Of a DNA stretch of 27,394 nt, positions 5,777-15,570 are shown in pieces. The notes below the pieces were generated by a model. The model saw only the letters and a list, made by a program, of their open reading frames with translations, was not told the origin of the DNA and ran no database searches. The position numbers and the translations under genes are program-made. Within the stretch, counting starts at the first letter, position 1. Each line of letters begins with the position of its first letter. Source of the DNA: Euryarchaeota archaeon UBA251 (GTDB taxonomy: Archaea; Thermoplasmatota; Poseidoniia; Poseidoniales; Thalassarchaeaceae); NCBI GenBank assembly GCA_002497905.1, contig DAFJ01000053.1, positions 1 to 27,394 on the forward strand, written 5' to 3'.

Positions 5777-8590
5777 CTATTCTCGCAAAAGGCGAGTAAT
5801 CGTCACGACAGAGAAGGTTAGAACCAACAGAGCGAGGATAAGAACTGCCCAGAACCAAGCCTCTTCAGTTACGGATGAGACACTTTCCTCTATCATTACG
5901 TCTGGATTATTATCATCCAAGATGGGTACAATCCAATTGGAAGCATCTCTGCAAGACCATTCGCTAATCCGTGAATCATCCCCTCGCTCTGGTGGTGTTT
6001 CGCCAAGGACAAGTGCTTGAGCGACAACTGAATCATCACATGTACGGCCAGGAAACGTAATCGCACTCCCCAGATCGTAACTTGGATCTAATCGACTTAC
6101 AGGCCAATCACCCTCTGAGGCTGACTCGCTAAGATCTGCATGAGGCTGCGTCCAAATGGAATCCTCGGGACAATCACTACTGTACACAATATCGGCATCC
6201 GTTGTACCTTGGTCTGGCCAATGTTCAACGAAGCAACCCTGTGATTTAGACATCAAAATCATGATTGCGCCACAGCCACGGACTCGGCCATCATCAGATG
6301 ATGCCTGATCAGTTACACACTCTTCGATATGGATTCCTTTGCCCCACGTAGTATTGGAAGGATACTGTTCACCACCATATGGGCCGAAAGTCGGTAGGAT
6401 TAGTGGAAGATCATTCTCACTCAAGCTAGGCCCATTTGAATTGCTATTATTGTCATTACCTGTGTCATCCTGTCCATCGTCAACAGGAGGTGTGACATCT
6501 GTGTCGTCCTGTCCATCGTCAATAGGAGGTACAATAGTGTCAATATTGGAACGGTTCCCATTCGAATCCAATGTAATATCGTAGTATGCAGACCACAAGT
6601 CAACATTACGGCCATGTTGGAATGTACCGGATCTATTCAGGACATCGAAGTAACGATCATCGCCATAGGTATACCACGGATCGAATGGGCGAGGCCCAAT
6701 AGAGAGGTTCTCAAGACAACTCTTCAGACGCCCAGAAATGTCAGCGTATGACGAAGTCCCCCCCGGAACTCCTTCGAATCTAACATCAATCGTCTTCTGG
6801 AAACCAGGAGCGGACATCACTTCGGGATCGTCTGACATTTGGTCCATCAAATCTGCATCACCAAAAACAGCAATTCCTCCGACTGTGACTAGGCGTACAT
6901 CGGGGTCAACGGCCTCAATGAGATTTCGGTATGGATCCGAATGGAAGGAATCCACTACTAGTAAATCGGCGGCGAGTCCAGCCTTAATCCGACCGACATA
7001 ATCAGTCCAACCCACCTGATCAATTGCGTTCGTAGTAATCATCTGCGCCATTTCGAAATCAGTAAATCGATTGCCAAGAACGTTGGAGTCCCACCAATCT
7101 GCAATCTTAACCTCATGGAGGACACTCTTGGCTCCAGATGGATTCCAATCTGGAGATATATGGATTGAGACGCCTGCGTCGTCTGCCGCAGCAATATCCG
7201 CTGTATCGCCATAGAGAAGGAGGTTCGACATTGGCGACCAAACTAAGCTAGCATCTACGGCTGCCATTCGTGAAAACTCGTTTGATGTAAGCGCAGTACC
7301 ATGAATGATGATTAACTCATCAATCACAAGATCGTTGTTTACAAGTGCATCGAATTCTGCACGTGATGGCTCATCAATTCCCTCTGCAAGATGAATCATC
7401 CACGCATCGAGATTACCACTAGCCTTTGAATTCTTGATGTGAGATCCAGTGTAATCATTAGGGAACCATGATCCACCTACACGGGTCTCGATGTTATCTT
7501 GTCCAAAGTTCGATTTCTCAAGATTTCTCGCAAGGATAGATGAGAATGTCTCCTCACTCTCCGATGTAGAACCCTGAATCGCTGTTGTGCCACCAACTAT
7601 GGATTTGACTTCAGCATGCTTCATGGAATCTACCATAAGACCGCAGCCATCGGAGCCCCCATCATTCAAACCGTTCTCGACCTTCGTGATTGCATTCTTG
7701 TAATCATTCACAGTCCGCCATTCGTATCGATTGTTCCAACCGTTTGGGTCAACCTCTCGTGCGCCTCGGCCATGGTCCCATATCGGAATGGCATTGTAGT
7801 GAGGATGGTTATGGGCATCAATCAGTCCAGGATAGATGACGCCGCCAGTGTGTATGCGCTCAACACCTGATGCCACACCGGGTTCAGGCTCACCATCCCC
7901 CCATACGGCCTCAATAAGCCCGTTGACTACGAGGACATTACCCGAAATGAGGACGCTAGATTGGGATTCCATGGTAACGACCGAACCCGTAAGTACGTAC
8001 GAACCGTTGTGATCTACGCCCTCCAGAGGCTCACACTCAGCGCCTACACCTGATGAAGGCCGGGATTCACCCGGACCCCATCCCGGTGTAGGTGAATTGA
8101 TCTTCTGCAAGGGTTCACCCTTGACATCTCGAGTGTAGGATATGTCCCAACCATACTCCTCTGCTGGCCAAGTTGCAGAAGATATCTCGTTGCTAGATGC
8201 ATCCATGATTCTGATTGTGCCGCCTTCAAAGTAAGAAAGTTCGAGCATAGTGGTCGCACGGAAAAACACGAGCCTCGACTGGGCGTCTATCGTAGAGGCG
8301 GTGAAAGTGTAAGATTCAGTGACACCAGCGGTCTCAACCTCAAGGACCCACCCTTGAACATCAATTGCAGATGATTCGGGATTATGAATTTCCACGAACT
8401 GATCACTGGTGGAACCCGTCGAACCATCACAATTCCAGTCAACGCCATCATAACTAGCAGTGCTCGGCGAAACAAGGAACTCCGAAATGTACGCACCCTG
8501 AGAACCATTCGCACTTGTCACACCAGTCATTGGAAGGAGGAGTAAGAGGGAAATGGCGAATCCAGCACGAAGGAAACTACGGCACGTCAC
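5777..8590 (-). CDS. Exported lamin-tail / amidohydrolase protein with C-terminal membrane anchor
   Basis: A 937-residue multidomain surface protein. After a signal sequence (FLRAGFAISLLLLLPMTGV) comes a lamin-tail domain (about residues 32-180: YISEFLVSPS, FVEIHNPESS, VQGWVLE). An amidohydrolase-superfamily domain follows (about 190-615), with the metal motif DAHNHPHYN (His260 and His262), later histidines in IHLAEG and IIHGTAL, SPMSNLLLYG, and the metal Asp in ISPDWNP, then the beta-sandwich closure KAGLAADLLVVDS. Next come an unassigned region, an Asp-rich linker with a 13-residue tandem repeat, another unassigned Cys-containing domain, and a final helix (FWAVLILALLVLTFSVVTI) before RLLRE. 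It is probably an outward-facing metal-dependent hydrolase; the substrate is unknown. The start is uncertain: GTG 8590 gives the best signal peptide and leaves 103 bases for divergent promoters, while the frame stays open to GTG 8674. Confidence 0.82.
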   Translation of the reverse strand: MTCRSFLRAGFAISLLLLLPMTGVTSANGSQGAYISEFLVSPSTASYDGVDWNCDGSTGSTSDQFVEIHNPESSAIDVQGWVLEVETAGVTESYTFTASTIDAQSRLVFFRATTMLELSYFEGGTIRIMDASSNEISSATWPAEEYGWDISYTRDVKGEPLQKINSPTPGWGPGESRPSSGVGAECEPLEGVDHNGSYVLTGSVVTMESQSSVLISGNVLVVNGLIEAVWGDGEPEPGVASGVERIHTGGVIYPGLIDAHNHPHYNAIPIWDHGRGAREVDPNGWNNRYEWRTVNDYKNAITKVENGLNDGGSDGCGLMVDSMKHAEVKSIVGGTTAIQGSTSESEETFSSILARNLEKSNFGQDNIETRVGGSWFPNDYTGSHIKNSKASGNLDAWMIHLAEGIDEPSRAEFDALVNNDLVIDELIIIHGTALTSNEFSRMAAVDASLVWSPMSNLLLYGDTADIAAADDAGVSIHISPDWNPSGAKSVLHEVKIADWWDSNVLGNRFTDFEMAQMITTNAIDQVGWTDYVGRIKAGLAADLLVVDSFHSDPYRNLIEAVDPDVRLVTVGGIAVFGDADLMDQMSDDPEVMSAPGFQKTIDVRFEGVPGGTSSYADISGRLKSCLENLSIGPRPFDPWYTYGDDRYFDVLNRSGTFQHGRNVDLWSAYYDITLDSNGNRSNIDTIVPPIDDGQDDTDVTPPVDDGQDDTGNDNNSNSNGPSLSENDLPLILPTFGPYGGEQYPSNTTWGKGIHIEECVTDQASSDDGRVRGCGAIMILMSKSQGCFVEHWPDQGTTDADIVYSSDCPEDSIWTQPHADLSESASEGDWPVSRLDPSYDLGSAITFPGRTCDDSVVAQALVLGETPPERGDDSRISEWSCRDASNWIVPILDDNNPDVMIEESVSSVTEEAWFWAVLILALLVLTFSVVTITRLLRE
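6462..6530 (-). repeat. Asp-rich 39-base tandem repeat (two copies) in amidohydrolase linker
   Basis: Two near-identical copies spaced 39 bases apart (starting at 6462 and 6501) encode PPIDDGQDDTD and PPVDDGQDDTG, followed by an Asn/Ser run. It is a flexible acidic linker between the catalytic part and the membrane-proximal domain. Such repeats change copy number easily. Confidence 0.75.
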
Positions 8591-8693
8591 GTTGCGAGGT
8601 TCAGGCGCGAAGAACTTGAACCCTATCCTTTGACACTCATGATGACAATAGTGCTCCGACAGGGACAAAAGCACTCACCTCACCCACAATAGC
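8591..8693. promoter_or_regulatory. Divergent gap between the two exported-protein genes
   Basis: A 103-base gap if the amidohydrolase starts at GTG 8590. It must contain the promoter for the Asp-box lipoprotein and probably both. I see no clear TATA box or Shine-Dalgarno site here. Confidence 0.3.
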
Positions 8694-10142
8694 ATGAGGG
8701 ATGGTTCGACAACCAAGATTGTTGCATCAGTTGCAACTGTCCTGATTCTTCTCATTCCCGGTTGCTTCGGCGAAAATGAAGAAATCTACGAGGGGAATGA
8801 TTGGGCGAAAGACTTCGCTTACATCGATGACCCGGCAGGATTCACTGGTGAAGATCGCATACGCCCGTTCAACGTAAGTCACCCTGATCCATCCTTGAAC
8901 GATACATGGGGCAATTCATCTTGGGCAGTATTCGGGAATCCAGAGGGAGGAAACTGCTGTGAACACTATCTCGCTGCAACTGAATGGGGCTGGATTCTGA
9001 ACTTTGGCGGAGAATATCCTACATGGTCCGAGGATCGGGGGCATAGTTGGCAAGAATGGCAACCTCCCGTTGTCCAGAATCTGAACTGCCGGACTCCAAA
9101 GCTTACGCTACCTGGGCAAGAGGGACTTGGCGAAGGAAGCATCGTGCAAACAACCACTGGAGACATCATTGCGATGGGATGGTTTCCTTACCCCTCTGCC
9201 TCAGGAGGAGACCAATTCTATGCCTTCTTTTGGGATGCAGATGAGGAGGACTGGACATGGTGCTTTAACCGATTCACTGAACCCTTCTATGATCGTTCTT
9301 GGCAGATGGAAATCGTCGGCCCAATTGATGCAAATGCACCATGGGGTTCGGGAGAATGGGCTAGTCTCGTCATCTCGAACTTCTGGCATCAATCTTCCAA
9401 TCGAGGAGGGCAAATGTCAACTGACGGTCTGAACTACTACTACTTCGAATTCCCTGACCGTGATGAGCAACTCGACACCTACGAAGTTGATCTGACCTCT
9501 GTGGATCTCCCCGCATCATGGGATTACACCAAACCACACAAGGAAATGCGAGGGTTTCCCGTTCCCTCGGGTGGAGCATACTTTCCGAGTTTCTTCTCTG
9601 ATGGAGGGGATGCTTTTCTCGATACAAGCCTAAACTGGTGGAGAGCTACTACTCTAGGTGGTGAAAGCCTACCGAGTGAATACTGCGCATTCGATTCGAG
9701 TTCGTACCTTCACTGTGTCCTACAGACTGGTACGACATTTCTGCATACGGTATCTGATGATGGAGGGGAAACCTGGACAAATCAGACATACAACCTCAGC
9801 AGCGTTGCTGAAGAAATCGAGGAGTGGGAGTTCCATGCTAATGGAGTCCACGACCTCTTTGTACTCAACGTTCGATACCAGAGTTCTGCAGGTCCAGATG
9901 TAGATGTCGCATGGCATGTACGTGGTTACTCTGAGGACCTCAATCCAGATTCTATGACATTCATTGGATTGGGTGACCTCGATGCAACATCAGGTGCAGG
10001 GCAAGACATTCGGTTCGATTTCGCAAGCATGGCAATTCTCCCCGACGGTGGTTCAGTAATTGCCTATCACGACTCTTCTGATCCTGATCCGTTATTCGGA
10101 CTTGAGTTATTCCTTCCACAAGAATACTCAGTCAATCAGTGA
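8694..10142 (+). CDS. Asp-box (BNR/sialidase-like) propeller lipoprotein
   Basis: A 482-residue exported protein. The signal ends in the lipobox LIPGC with Cys24 as lipid site, so it should be anchored outside the membrane. Two Asp-box motifs of sialidase-type beta-propellers are clear: SEDRGHSW at 112-119 and SDDGGETW at 354-361. The sequence is rich in Trp, Gly and Asp, as in propellers. The catalytic residues of true sialidases (Arg triad, Tyr/Glu pair) could not be recognised, so a binding or other glycan role is as likely as hydrolysis. CysCys at 88-89 and other cysteines may form disulfides. It is divergent from the amidohydrolase gene, and its last 11 bases overlap the end of the convergent MutS-family gene. 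Confidence 0.78.
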   Translation: MRDGSTTKIVASVATVLILLIPGCFGENEEIYEGNDWAKDFAYIDDPAGFTGEDRIRPFNVSHPDPSLNDTWGNSSWAVFGNPEGGNCCEHYLAATEWGWILNFGGEYPTWSEDRGHSWQEWQPPVVQNLNCRTPKLTLPGQEGLGEGSIVQTTTGDIIAMGWFPYPSASGGDQFYAFFWDADEEDWTWCFNRFTEPFYDRSWQMEIVGPIDANAPWGSGEWASLVISNFWHQSSNRGGQMSTDGLNYYYFEFPDRDEQLDTYEVDLTSVDLPASWDYTKPHKEMRGFPVPSGGAYFPSFFSDGGDAFLDTSLNWWRATTLGGESLPSEYCAFDSSSYLHCVLQTGTTFLHTVSDDGGETWTNQTYNLSSVAEEIEEWEFHANGVHDLFVLNVRYQSSAGPDVDVAWHVRGYSEDLNPDSMTFIGLGDLDATSGAGQDIRFDFASMAILPDGGSVIAYHDSSDPDPLFGLELFLPQEYSVNQ

Positions 10143-12192
10143 ATCGTTCAGCTAGTCGGTTAAACAAATCCGAGGCTGGACCTTCTGATCGTGCTGCTAA
10201 TCTCCTAACAATCAGTTCGGGCGTTGATCGAGCTAGTAAGCCGCGCTTTGGAGTACGATCAACAATCAATTCTAGATTCTCATCTAATCCTCTAGCCTCT
10301 ATGCCATCAATCCTCAAATCACCACCTGAACGCGATTGAATTTGGTCACCAATGTGGGTGACAAGTACGACGGAACTCGAGGGATTAGACATTGCAGCAT
10401 CCAATAGACCTGATAGTATTCGGGCAGCAGCACCTGGTTCTGTGATTGCTTCTAACTCATCAGCGAGAACCAACTTGACTGATGGTGATGTGAAAACGTC
10501 TGCCAGACGAATCAAAGTCCTCTCAAGTGCACCTGCCGACTGGGTACCACTGACCTTGGCAAGCATGTGAAGTTCGTCCACGAGTGAAACACGACCATGG
10601 GTTGCTGGAATTGGTAAACCAGCATGAGTGAGAAGAACACACATCGCTATTGTCTCCAGCAAAGTTGTCTTACCACCTGAGTTCGCTCCAGTCAATAATG
10701 CGAGTCGATCTAGATCTTCATCAGCCGCAACTGATCCCAAACCATAGGTGATAGGAGTAGGTTCGACATCGAGGAGAAGATGTCTTGCCTCGTCGAGCCG
10801 GAAACCAGAACCATCTGATACGATCTCGGGCATAACACATCGATGAGATATCGCCCAACGAGCAACAGCCATCCACATCTCCATCTCAGTCAAACCGAGA
10901 ATCGCTAGGCGACATCCTTCAAAGAGGCGGGATGCTTCGCGTGAATTTCGAACCAGGTCATCTCCTTTCGCAGTAATGATTGCTGCATCCAATGCAGATT
11001 CGATATCTTCTATGGCTCTGCGGTGGACAATGAAAGGATAATCTGAATCAACCCAATCATGAGGGATTCTAATCGATGTACCATCGAGATAAGCATCTAA
11101 TCTGTTTCGACCATCTTGTACTGCCTGCTCAATTCCTGTAGCGACTGCTGCTTGTATACGTCGATTTAATCCGTCTGTATCGGCATAGAAACTCAACACT
11201 TCCTCGCCATCGAGGGAGAGATGAGCATCGGAAGTTGAAGCGATAATCGCATCATTGACTGCTCCTTCGATTGTCTTGATTTCAGTCCACAAGCTATCCT
11301 TGACTGATTCAAGGGAGGTTAGATCTCCACCTTCTGAGCCAAGAGCATCAATGAGATCACTCAGCCCATTCAGAGGTTCAACCAATGTGAGTATGGAATC
11401 GGAAAGAGAATGTGCTCCCCAATCAAACGAAGATATCGAAACAATAGATTCGATTGAAGAACGATTCTCATGAAACCATTCGATACTAATCTCTGGAACG
11501 GCTTGATCGAGTTTGATAATCGATGGTAAAACAATCCAACCTGATGGCGGATCACGTGGCCCACCATCTCCAACCCAAGTGACAGTATTGAACACAACAT
11601 AGTCCTTCCAAGTCTCCTTGGCATCCCTAACGATAACACGGCATCGGGATTCCAAACCTTCGACGCTATTTGCTACCTCTTGGCTTGGAACTACGACTAC
11701 TCGGTCCAAGCGTCCGTTCCCTCGCTGAATTCGAGTCAAACCAGCAGTCAATGACTGCCACTGCTCCGATTTACTAGGATGTTTCAGGATGAAATCCATC
11801 GCCTCCTCGACTCGAATACGGTTAGCGTCAATCTGTCCTCGCTCTGTACGAGGATATGGCCCTAAGAGTTGGATTCGTTCTCTTGAAGCAGAATTCGATG
11901 CCCCCTCAGAAATCGATTCGAGTACTCTACGATGGAGAACCTCACCTTCTCCTGAACGACAGATGTCAGGATCAGAACCACGGACTGCTTTGATTAGGCG
12001 TATCGCACGATTCGCTGATAGCCCTTCGACAGCAGTCAAACTCGCGATATCACCCCTGTCCAATGCTTCGATTACGGCCCCCTCGGAACCAAGGGTTTGA
12101 CTCAAACGATTGGCCAATGAGGAACCAACACCGGGGATGTCCTGAAGCGTAAGCATCGTCAAACATCGACGTGCGGGAGTTATTGAGAACAT
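10132..12192 (-). CDS. MutS-family ATPase with N-terminal helix-hairpin-helix
   Basis: A 686-residue archaeal MutS-related protein. The ATPase core is at the C-terminal side: Walker A GANSGGKTT near residues 502-510, the MutS-type switch region SGTQSAGALERTLIRLA, Walker B VKLVLADELEAIT, and the H-loop segment VVLVTHIGD. A helix-hairpin-helix pair opens the protein (LQDIPGVGSSLANRLSQTLG and LTAVEGLSANRAIRLIKAV), pointing to DNA-structure binding. The mismatch-reading domain I of classical MutS (FxE motif) is not seen, nor is a C-terminal Smr nuclease domain as in MutS2. A role in branched DNA or recombination fits better than classical mismatch repair, but is inferred. The start is ATG 12192, three bases after the ileS stop; ATG 12156 just before the first hairpin is an alternative. 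It is probably co-transcribed with ileS. Confidence 0.85.
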   Translation of the reverse strand: MFSITPARRCLTMLTLQDIPGVGSSLANRLSQTLGSEGAVIEALDRGDIASLTAVEGLSANRAIRLIKAVRGSDPDICRSGEGEVLHRRVLESISEGASNSASRERIQLLGPYPRTERGQIDANRIRVEEAMDFILKHPSKSEQWQSLTAGLTRIQRGNGRLDRVVVVPSQEVANSVEGLESRCRVIVRDAKETWKDYVVFNTVTWVGDGGPRDPPSGWIVLPSIIKLDQAVPEISIEWFHENRSSIESIVSISSFDWGAHSLSDSILTLVEPLNGLSDLIDALGSEGGDLTSLESVKDSLWTEIKTIEGAVNDAIIASTSDAHLSLDGEEVLSFYADTDGLNRRIQAAVATGIEQAVQDGRNRLDAYLDGTSIRIPHDWVDSDYPFIVHRRAIEDIESALDAAIITAKGDDLVRNSREASRLFEGCRLAILGLTEMEMWMAVARWAISHRCVMPEIVSDGSGFRLDEARHLLLDVEPTPITYGLGSVAADEDLDRLALLTGANSGGKTTLLETIAMCVLLTHAGLPIPATHGRVSLVDELHMLAKVSGTQSAGALERTLIRLADVFTSPSVKLVLADELEAITEPGAAARILSGLLDAAMSNPSSSVVLVTHIGDQIQSRSGGDLRIDGIEARGLDENLELIVDRTPKRGLLARSTPELIVRRLAARSEGPASDLFNRLAERFTD

Positions 12193-12195
12193 CGG

Positions 12196-15100
12196 TCACA
12201 ATGCCGACACTAAGTAAGAAATCTCAAACTCGCCATCTAGGGAGAATAAATCCGCATCTGTACCTGCCTCCGATGCAACGGCATCAGGATTAACACGATG
12301 AAACACCGCGGAAGAAGCACGCACTTCTGAGGAAACGTGAGACTGATCCTCTTCAGACATAATCGGAGCATTAGACGGCAACCATACCTCCAGTGCGATG
12401 GTTGCGTTGATCTCTAGATCCAAATCTTTTCTCTTCGACTGAATACGTCTGATGATATCTCTAGCTAGACCCTTGGACTGCAATGCGTCCGTAAGAGCCA
12501 TGTCCATTACTAGACTGACATCCATCTCACCATCTGGGCCATCAAATTGAATCGTTGAGGCGGCGAAACCCTCCTTCTCAACACGCCGAATTTCTACATC
12601 CTCCGCAGTAATTTCATATCCAGCGAGAGCACCAAGACCAGCTTCAATCTCAAGCAAAAACGATTCTGGATCTACCTTGCTGAGTTCATCGAGAACCGCT
12701 GGCAAATCCTGCCGGCATTTGCGGCCTAGAGCCTTACGATTGGGTGCAAGTTCGATACGCTGGAAACGATCTAAATCTTCTTCTGTGGCCAAAAATTCGA
12801 CGTTCAATTCCTCTGCAAGGATGTCGTGAAACTCACTAATTTCCGGACCGCCAACAATCCAACCAGCCTGACAGGGCAGGCGCTGGCGACGATTGGCATC
12901 AATCCGGATTCGTCGGCCGGTCTCTGCCAAAGAGCGGACAAGTTCCATCTTAGCTTCGAGGACCATGTCAATTGGTGGCAATTCATCCTCGCCCTCAAGT
13001 GGCCCCCCACTACGAATTGGCCAATCCGCAAGGTGTACTGAAGTCCCACCAGTTAGATTACGATGAATCTCGTCAGAAATGAATGGGGCCACTGGCGCCA
13101 TCAAACGAGCAACAATGGTCAGAATCTCATGTAACGTATGTTCGCAAGCAAGTGCGTCAGACGATTTTGTATCCTCCCAAAGCCGGCGACGTGAACGTCG
13201 GATGTACCAATTTGAAAGGTCATTTACAACAAACTCCTCAAGGTCGCGACATGCTTTGTGGAAATCCCAATCCTCAAACTGACGATGGTAAGCATAGGCA
13301 ACCTGCGAAAGACGACTCAGTATCCAACGATCCAATGGTGATCTCTCTTCAACGGAGATGTATGTCTCGGAGTTGTCAGGATTGAAGCCGTCATCCTCTG
13401 CATAGTCAGCATAGAATCGGTAACAATTCCATAAAGTCAGGAACATCTTCGCATATGTCTCACGCACACCATTTGGATCAAACTTCAGTGGATTCCACGG
13501 TGCACCAGCGGTGACCATGTACCAACGGGTAGCATCGGCACCTTCCCTGTTGAAATGGTCCCATGGATCCACAATGTTTCCTCGTGACTTCGACATTTTC
13601 TTCCCCTCTGCATCAAGTATGAGTCCAAGACTGAGGCACCTCTTGTAGCAGATGGAATCGAATACTGTGGTGGAAACTGCGAGAAGGGTGTAAAACCAGC
13701 CTCTAGTCTGGTCCACACCTTCACAAATGTAGTCGATAGGGAAGTTATTCTCGAATGTCTCAGGGTTATCAAAGGGATGATGCCACTGAGCGAATGATGC
13801 ACACCCAGAATCGAACCAACAGTCCATAACGAAGGGTTCGCGATGCATTGGTTCTCCATCATCGCCGAGCAGAACGAAACTGTCGACAATTGGCCGATGA
13901 AGATCTACGTCGTCGGGGCAATCCGGATTATCTATGCCAGCTGCTCGCGCCTTCTCAACCTCCTGTTGTAATTCAGCAATCGAACCAATACACTTCATTT
14001 GACCTGAATTAGAACGCCATACTGGCAGAGGAGTACCCCAGTAACGCTCACGGCTGATAGCCCAATCCTTCACATTACGAAGCCATTCTCCGAATCGACC
14101 TTCACCTACCCAATCAGGCGCCCATTCAACCTGATTATTGAACTCAAGGAGACGTTCCTTCACGGCAGTCATGCGGACAAACCAGGAATCCATAGCATAG
14201 TAGAGCAGCGGGTGATCAGTCCTCCAACAGTGAGGATAATCGTGAGCATAGGCCTTCTCACGATAGAGGAGGCCATCATCACTAAGAATCTCAATAATTT
14301 CTTGGTCACAGTCCTTGACATACCTCGTATCGAGGCGCGGATGTGTCCCCTCAATGAATCGTCCATCTATATCCACCGTATGCTGTGCAGGTAAGCCCAC
14401 CTCCATACCGAGATTGTAGTCATCCTCACCATACATGACAGCAGTGTGGACCACTCCTGTTCCATCAGTAGTCGTAACCCAATCAGCACTAAGGATCGTC
14501 CATGCTGTCTCAGATTCTCCACGATCCACAGCGTCTTCGAACAGCGGTTCGTAGGAACGACCCACAAGATCAGAGCCAGGAATTTCCTCAATTACCTCAA
14601 CATGGTGGCGCAGGACCTCCTTCATCAGATCCTTCGCAAGAATGAGTTGTTCGCCAACATCCGCGCCGCCGGCACCATCCCATGATGAGGCTTCTTCGGA
14701 TACACGGACACGGACGTAAGTCACATCAGGTCCAACAGCGAGTCCGACGTTTCCTGGCAATGTCCAAGGAGTTGTAGTCCATGCAAGGATACTTGCATCA
14801 TCGTCAGCAAGACGGAACTTGACATAAACCGAGGGTTCCTCGACCTCCTTGTATCCAAGAGCAACCTCGTGACTGGAATAGGAAGTACCAGTTTGTGGGC
14901 AATAAGGGAGAACCTTGTGACCTCGGTAAAGCAGACCCTTGTCGAACATCTGCTTTAGCGCCCACCAGCACGATTCAACGAAATCGTTGTGTAGGGTGAC
15001 ATAGGGATTGTCGAGATCTACCCAGAAAGCCATGCGTTCAGTCATCTCACGCCATGCCTGTTCGTAAGTCCATACAGACTTCCTGCATTCCTCGTTGAAC

Positions 15101-15447
15101 TCAGCGATACCAAACTCCTCGATTGCCTCGTTACTCATGAGGTCCATGCGTTTCTGGACTTCGATCTCAACCGGTAGACCGTGGGTATCCCAACCACCCT
15201 TGCGTTCGACGAAATACCCCTCCATAGACTTCCATCGGCAGACGAGATCCTTGTATGTCCTAGCGACTACATGATGAATCCCAGGCTTACCATTCGCAGT
15301 TGGAGGGCCTTCAAGGAAGATGAAGGGGGCGCCATCACGACGTGCTGCTACACTATTATCGAAGGTCTTCTCCTCCGACCACCGAACCATCAACGCCTCT
15401 TCAAGGGCGACAGGATTCAGTTCGCCAGCACGCTTGGGAACGGCCAT
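12196..15447 (-). CDS. ileS: Isoleucyl-tRNA synthetase
   Basis: Class I synthetase that charges tRNA-Ile and edits misactivated valine; 1083 residues, in the range of archaeal/eukaryotic-type IleS. The HIGH-equivalent motif is GIHH at 56-59 within LEGPPTANGKPGIHHVVAR, and KMSKS is near residue 615 (GKKMSKSRGN). The GWDTHGLPVEIEVQKRM segment and the WTTTPWTLPGN editing-domain motif are typical. The anticodon-binding region contains DRWILSRL and NWYIRRSRRRLWED. I chose ATG 15447 (MAVPKRAGEL) with AAGG just upstream; a TTG at 15477 would add ten residues. It is the first gene of a pair with the MutS-family gene and divergent from the FG-GAP lipoprotein. The 123-base gap to that gene shows no clear promoter motif. 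Confidence 0.96.
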   Translation of the reverse strand: MAVPKRAGELNPVALEEALMVRWSEEKTFDNSVAARRDGAPFIFLEGPPTANGKPGIHHVVARTYKDLVCRWKSMEGYFVERKGGWDTHGLPVEIEVQKRMDLMSNEAIEEFGIAEFNEECRKSVWTYEQAWREMTERMAFWVDLDNPYVTLHNDFVESCWWALKQMFDKGLLYRGHKVLPYCPQTGTSYSSHEVALGYKEVEEPSVYVKFRLADDDASILAWTTTPWTLPGNVGLAVGPDVTYVRVRVSEEASSWDGAGGADVGEQLILAKDLMKEVLRHHVEVIEEIPGSDLVGRSYEPLFEDAVDRGESETAWTILSADWVTTTDGTGVVHTAVMYGEDDYNLGMEVGLPAQHTVDIDGRFIEGTHPRLDTRYVKDCDQEIIEILSDDGLLYREKAYAHDYPHCWRTDHPLLYYAMDSWFVRMTAVKERLLEFNNQVEWAPDWVGEGRFGEWLRNVKDWAISRERYWGTPLPVWRSNSGQMKCIGSIAELQQEVEKARAAGIDNPDCPDDVDLHRPIVDSFVLLGDDGEPMHREPFVMDCWFDSGCASFAQWHHPFDNPETFENNFPIDYICEGVDQTRGWFYTLLAVSTTVFDSICYKRCLSLGLILDAEGKKMSKSRGNIVDPWDHFNREGADATRWYMVTAGAPWNPLKFDPNGVRETYAKMFLTLWNCYRFYADYAEDDGFNPDNSETYISVEERSPLDRWILSRLSQVAYAYHRQFEDWDFHKACRDLEEFVVNDLSNWYIRRSRRRLWEDTKSSDALACEHTLHEILTIVARLMAPVAPFISDEIHRNLTGGTSVHLADWPIRSGGPLEGEDELPPIDMVLEAKMELVRSLAETGRRIRIDANRRQRLPCQAGWIVGGPEISEFHDILAEELNVEFLATEEDLDRFQRIELAPNRKALGRKCRQDLPAVLDELSKVDPESFLLEIEAGLGALAGYEITAEDVEIRRVEKEGFAASTIQFDGPDGEMDVSLVMDMALTDALQSKGLARDIIRRIQSKRKDLDLEINATIALEVWLPSNAPIMSEEDQSHVSSEVRASSAVFHRVNPDAVASEAGTDADLFSLDGEFEISYLVSAL

Positions 15448-15570
15448 CGACCTTCGGACCTGTGATGCGGCCTTCAAACTGATGGCGAAGACGGAAGAGA
15501 ACGAAAGAAGCAGATGAAGATGTTAACTTAGGATACGAGCCATGAAGAACCCTTGACATAAACCCATACC

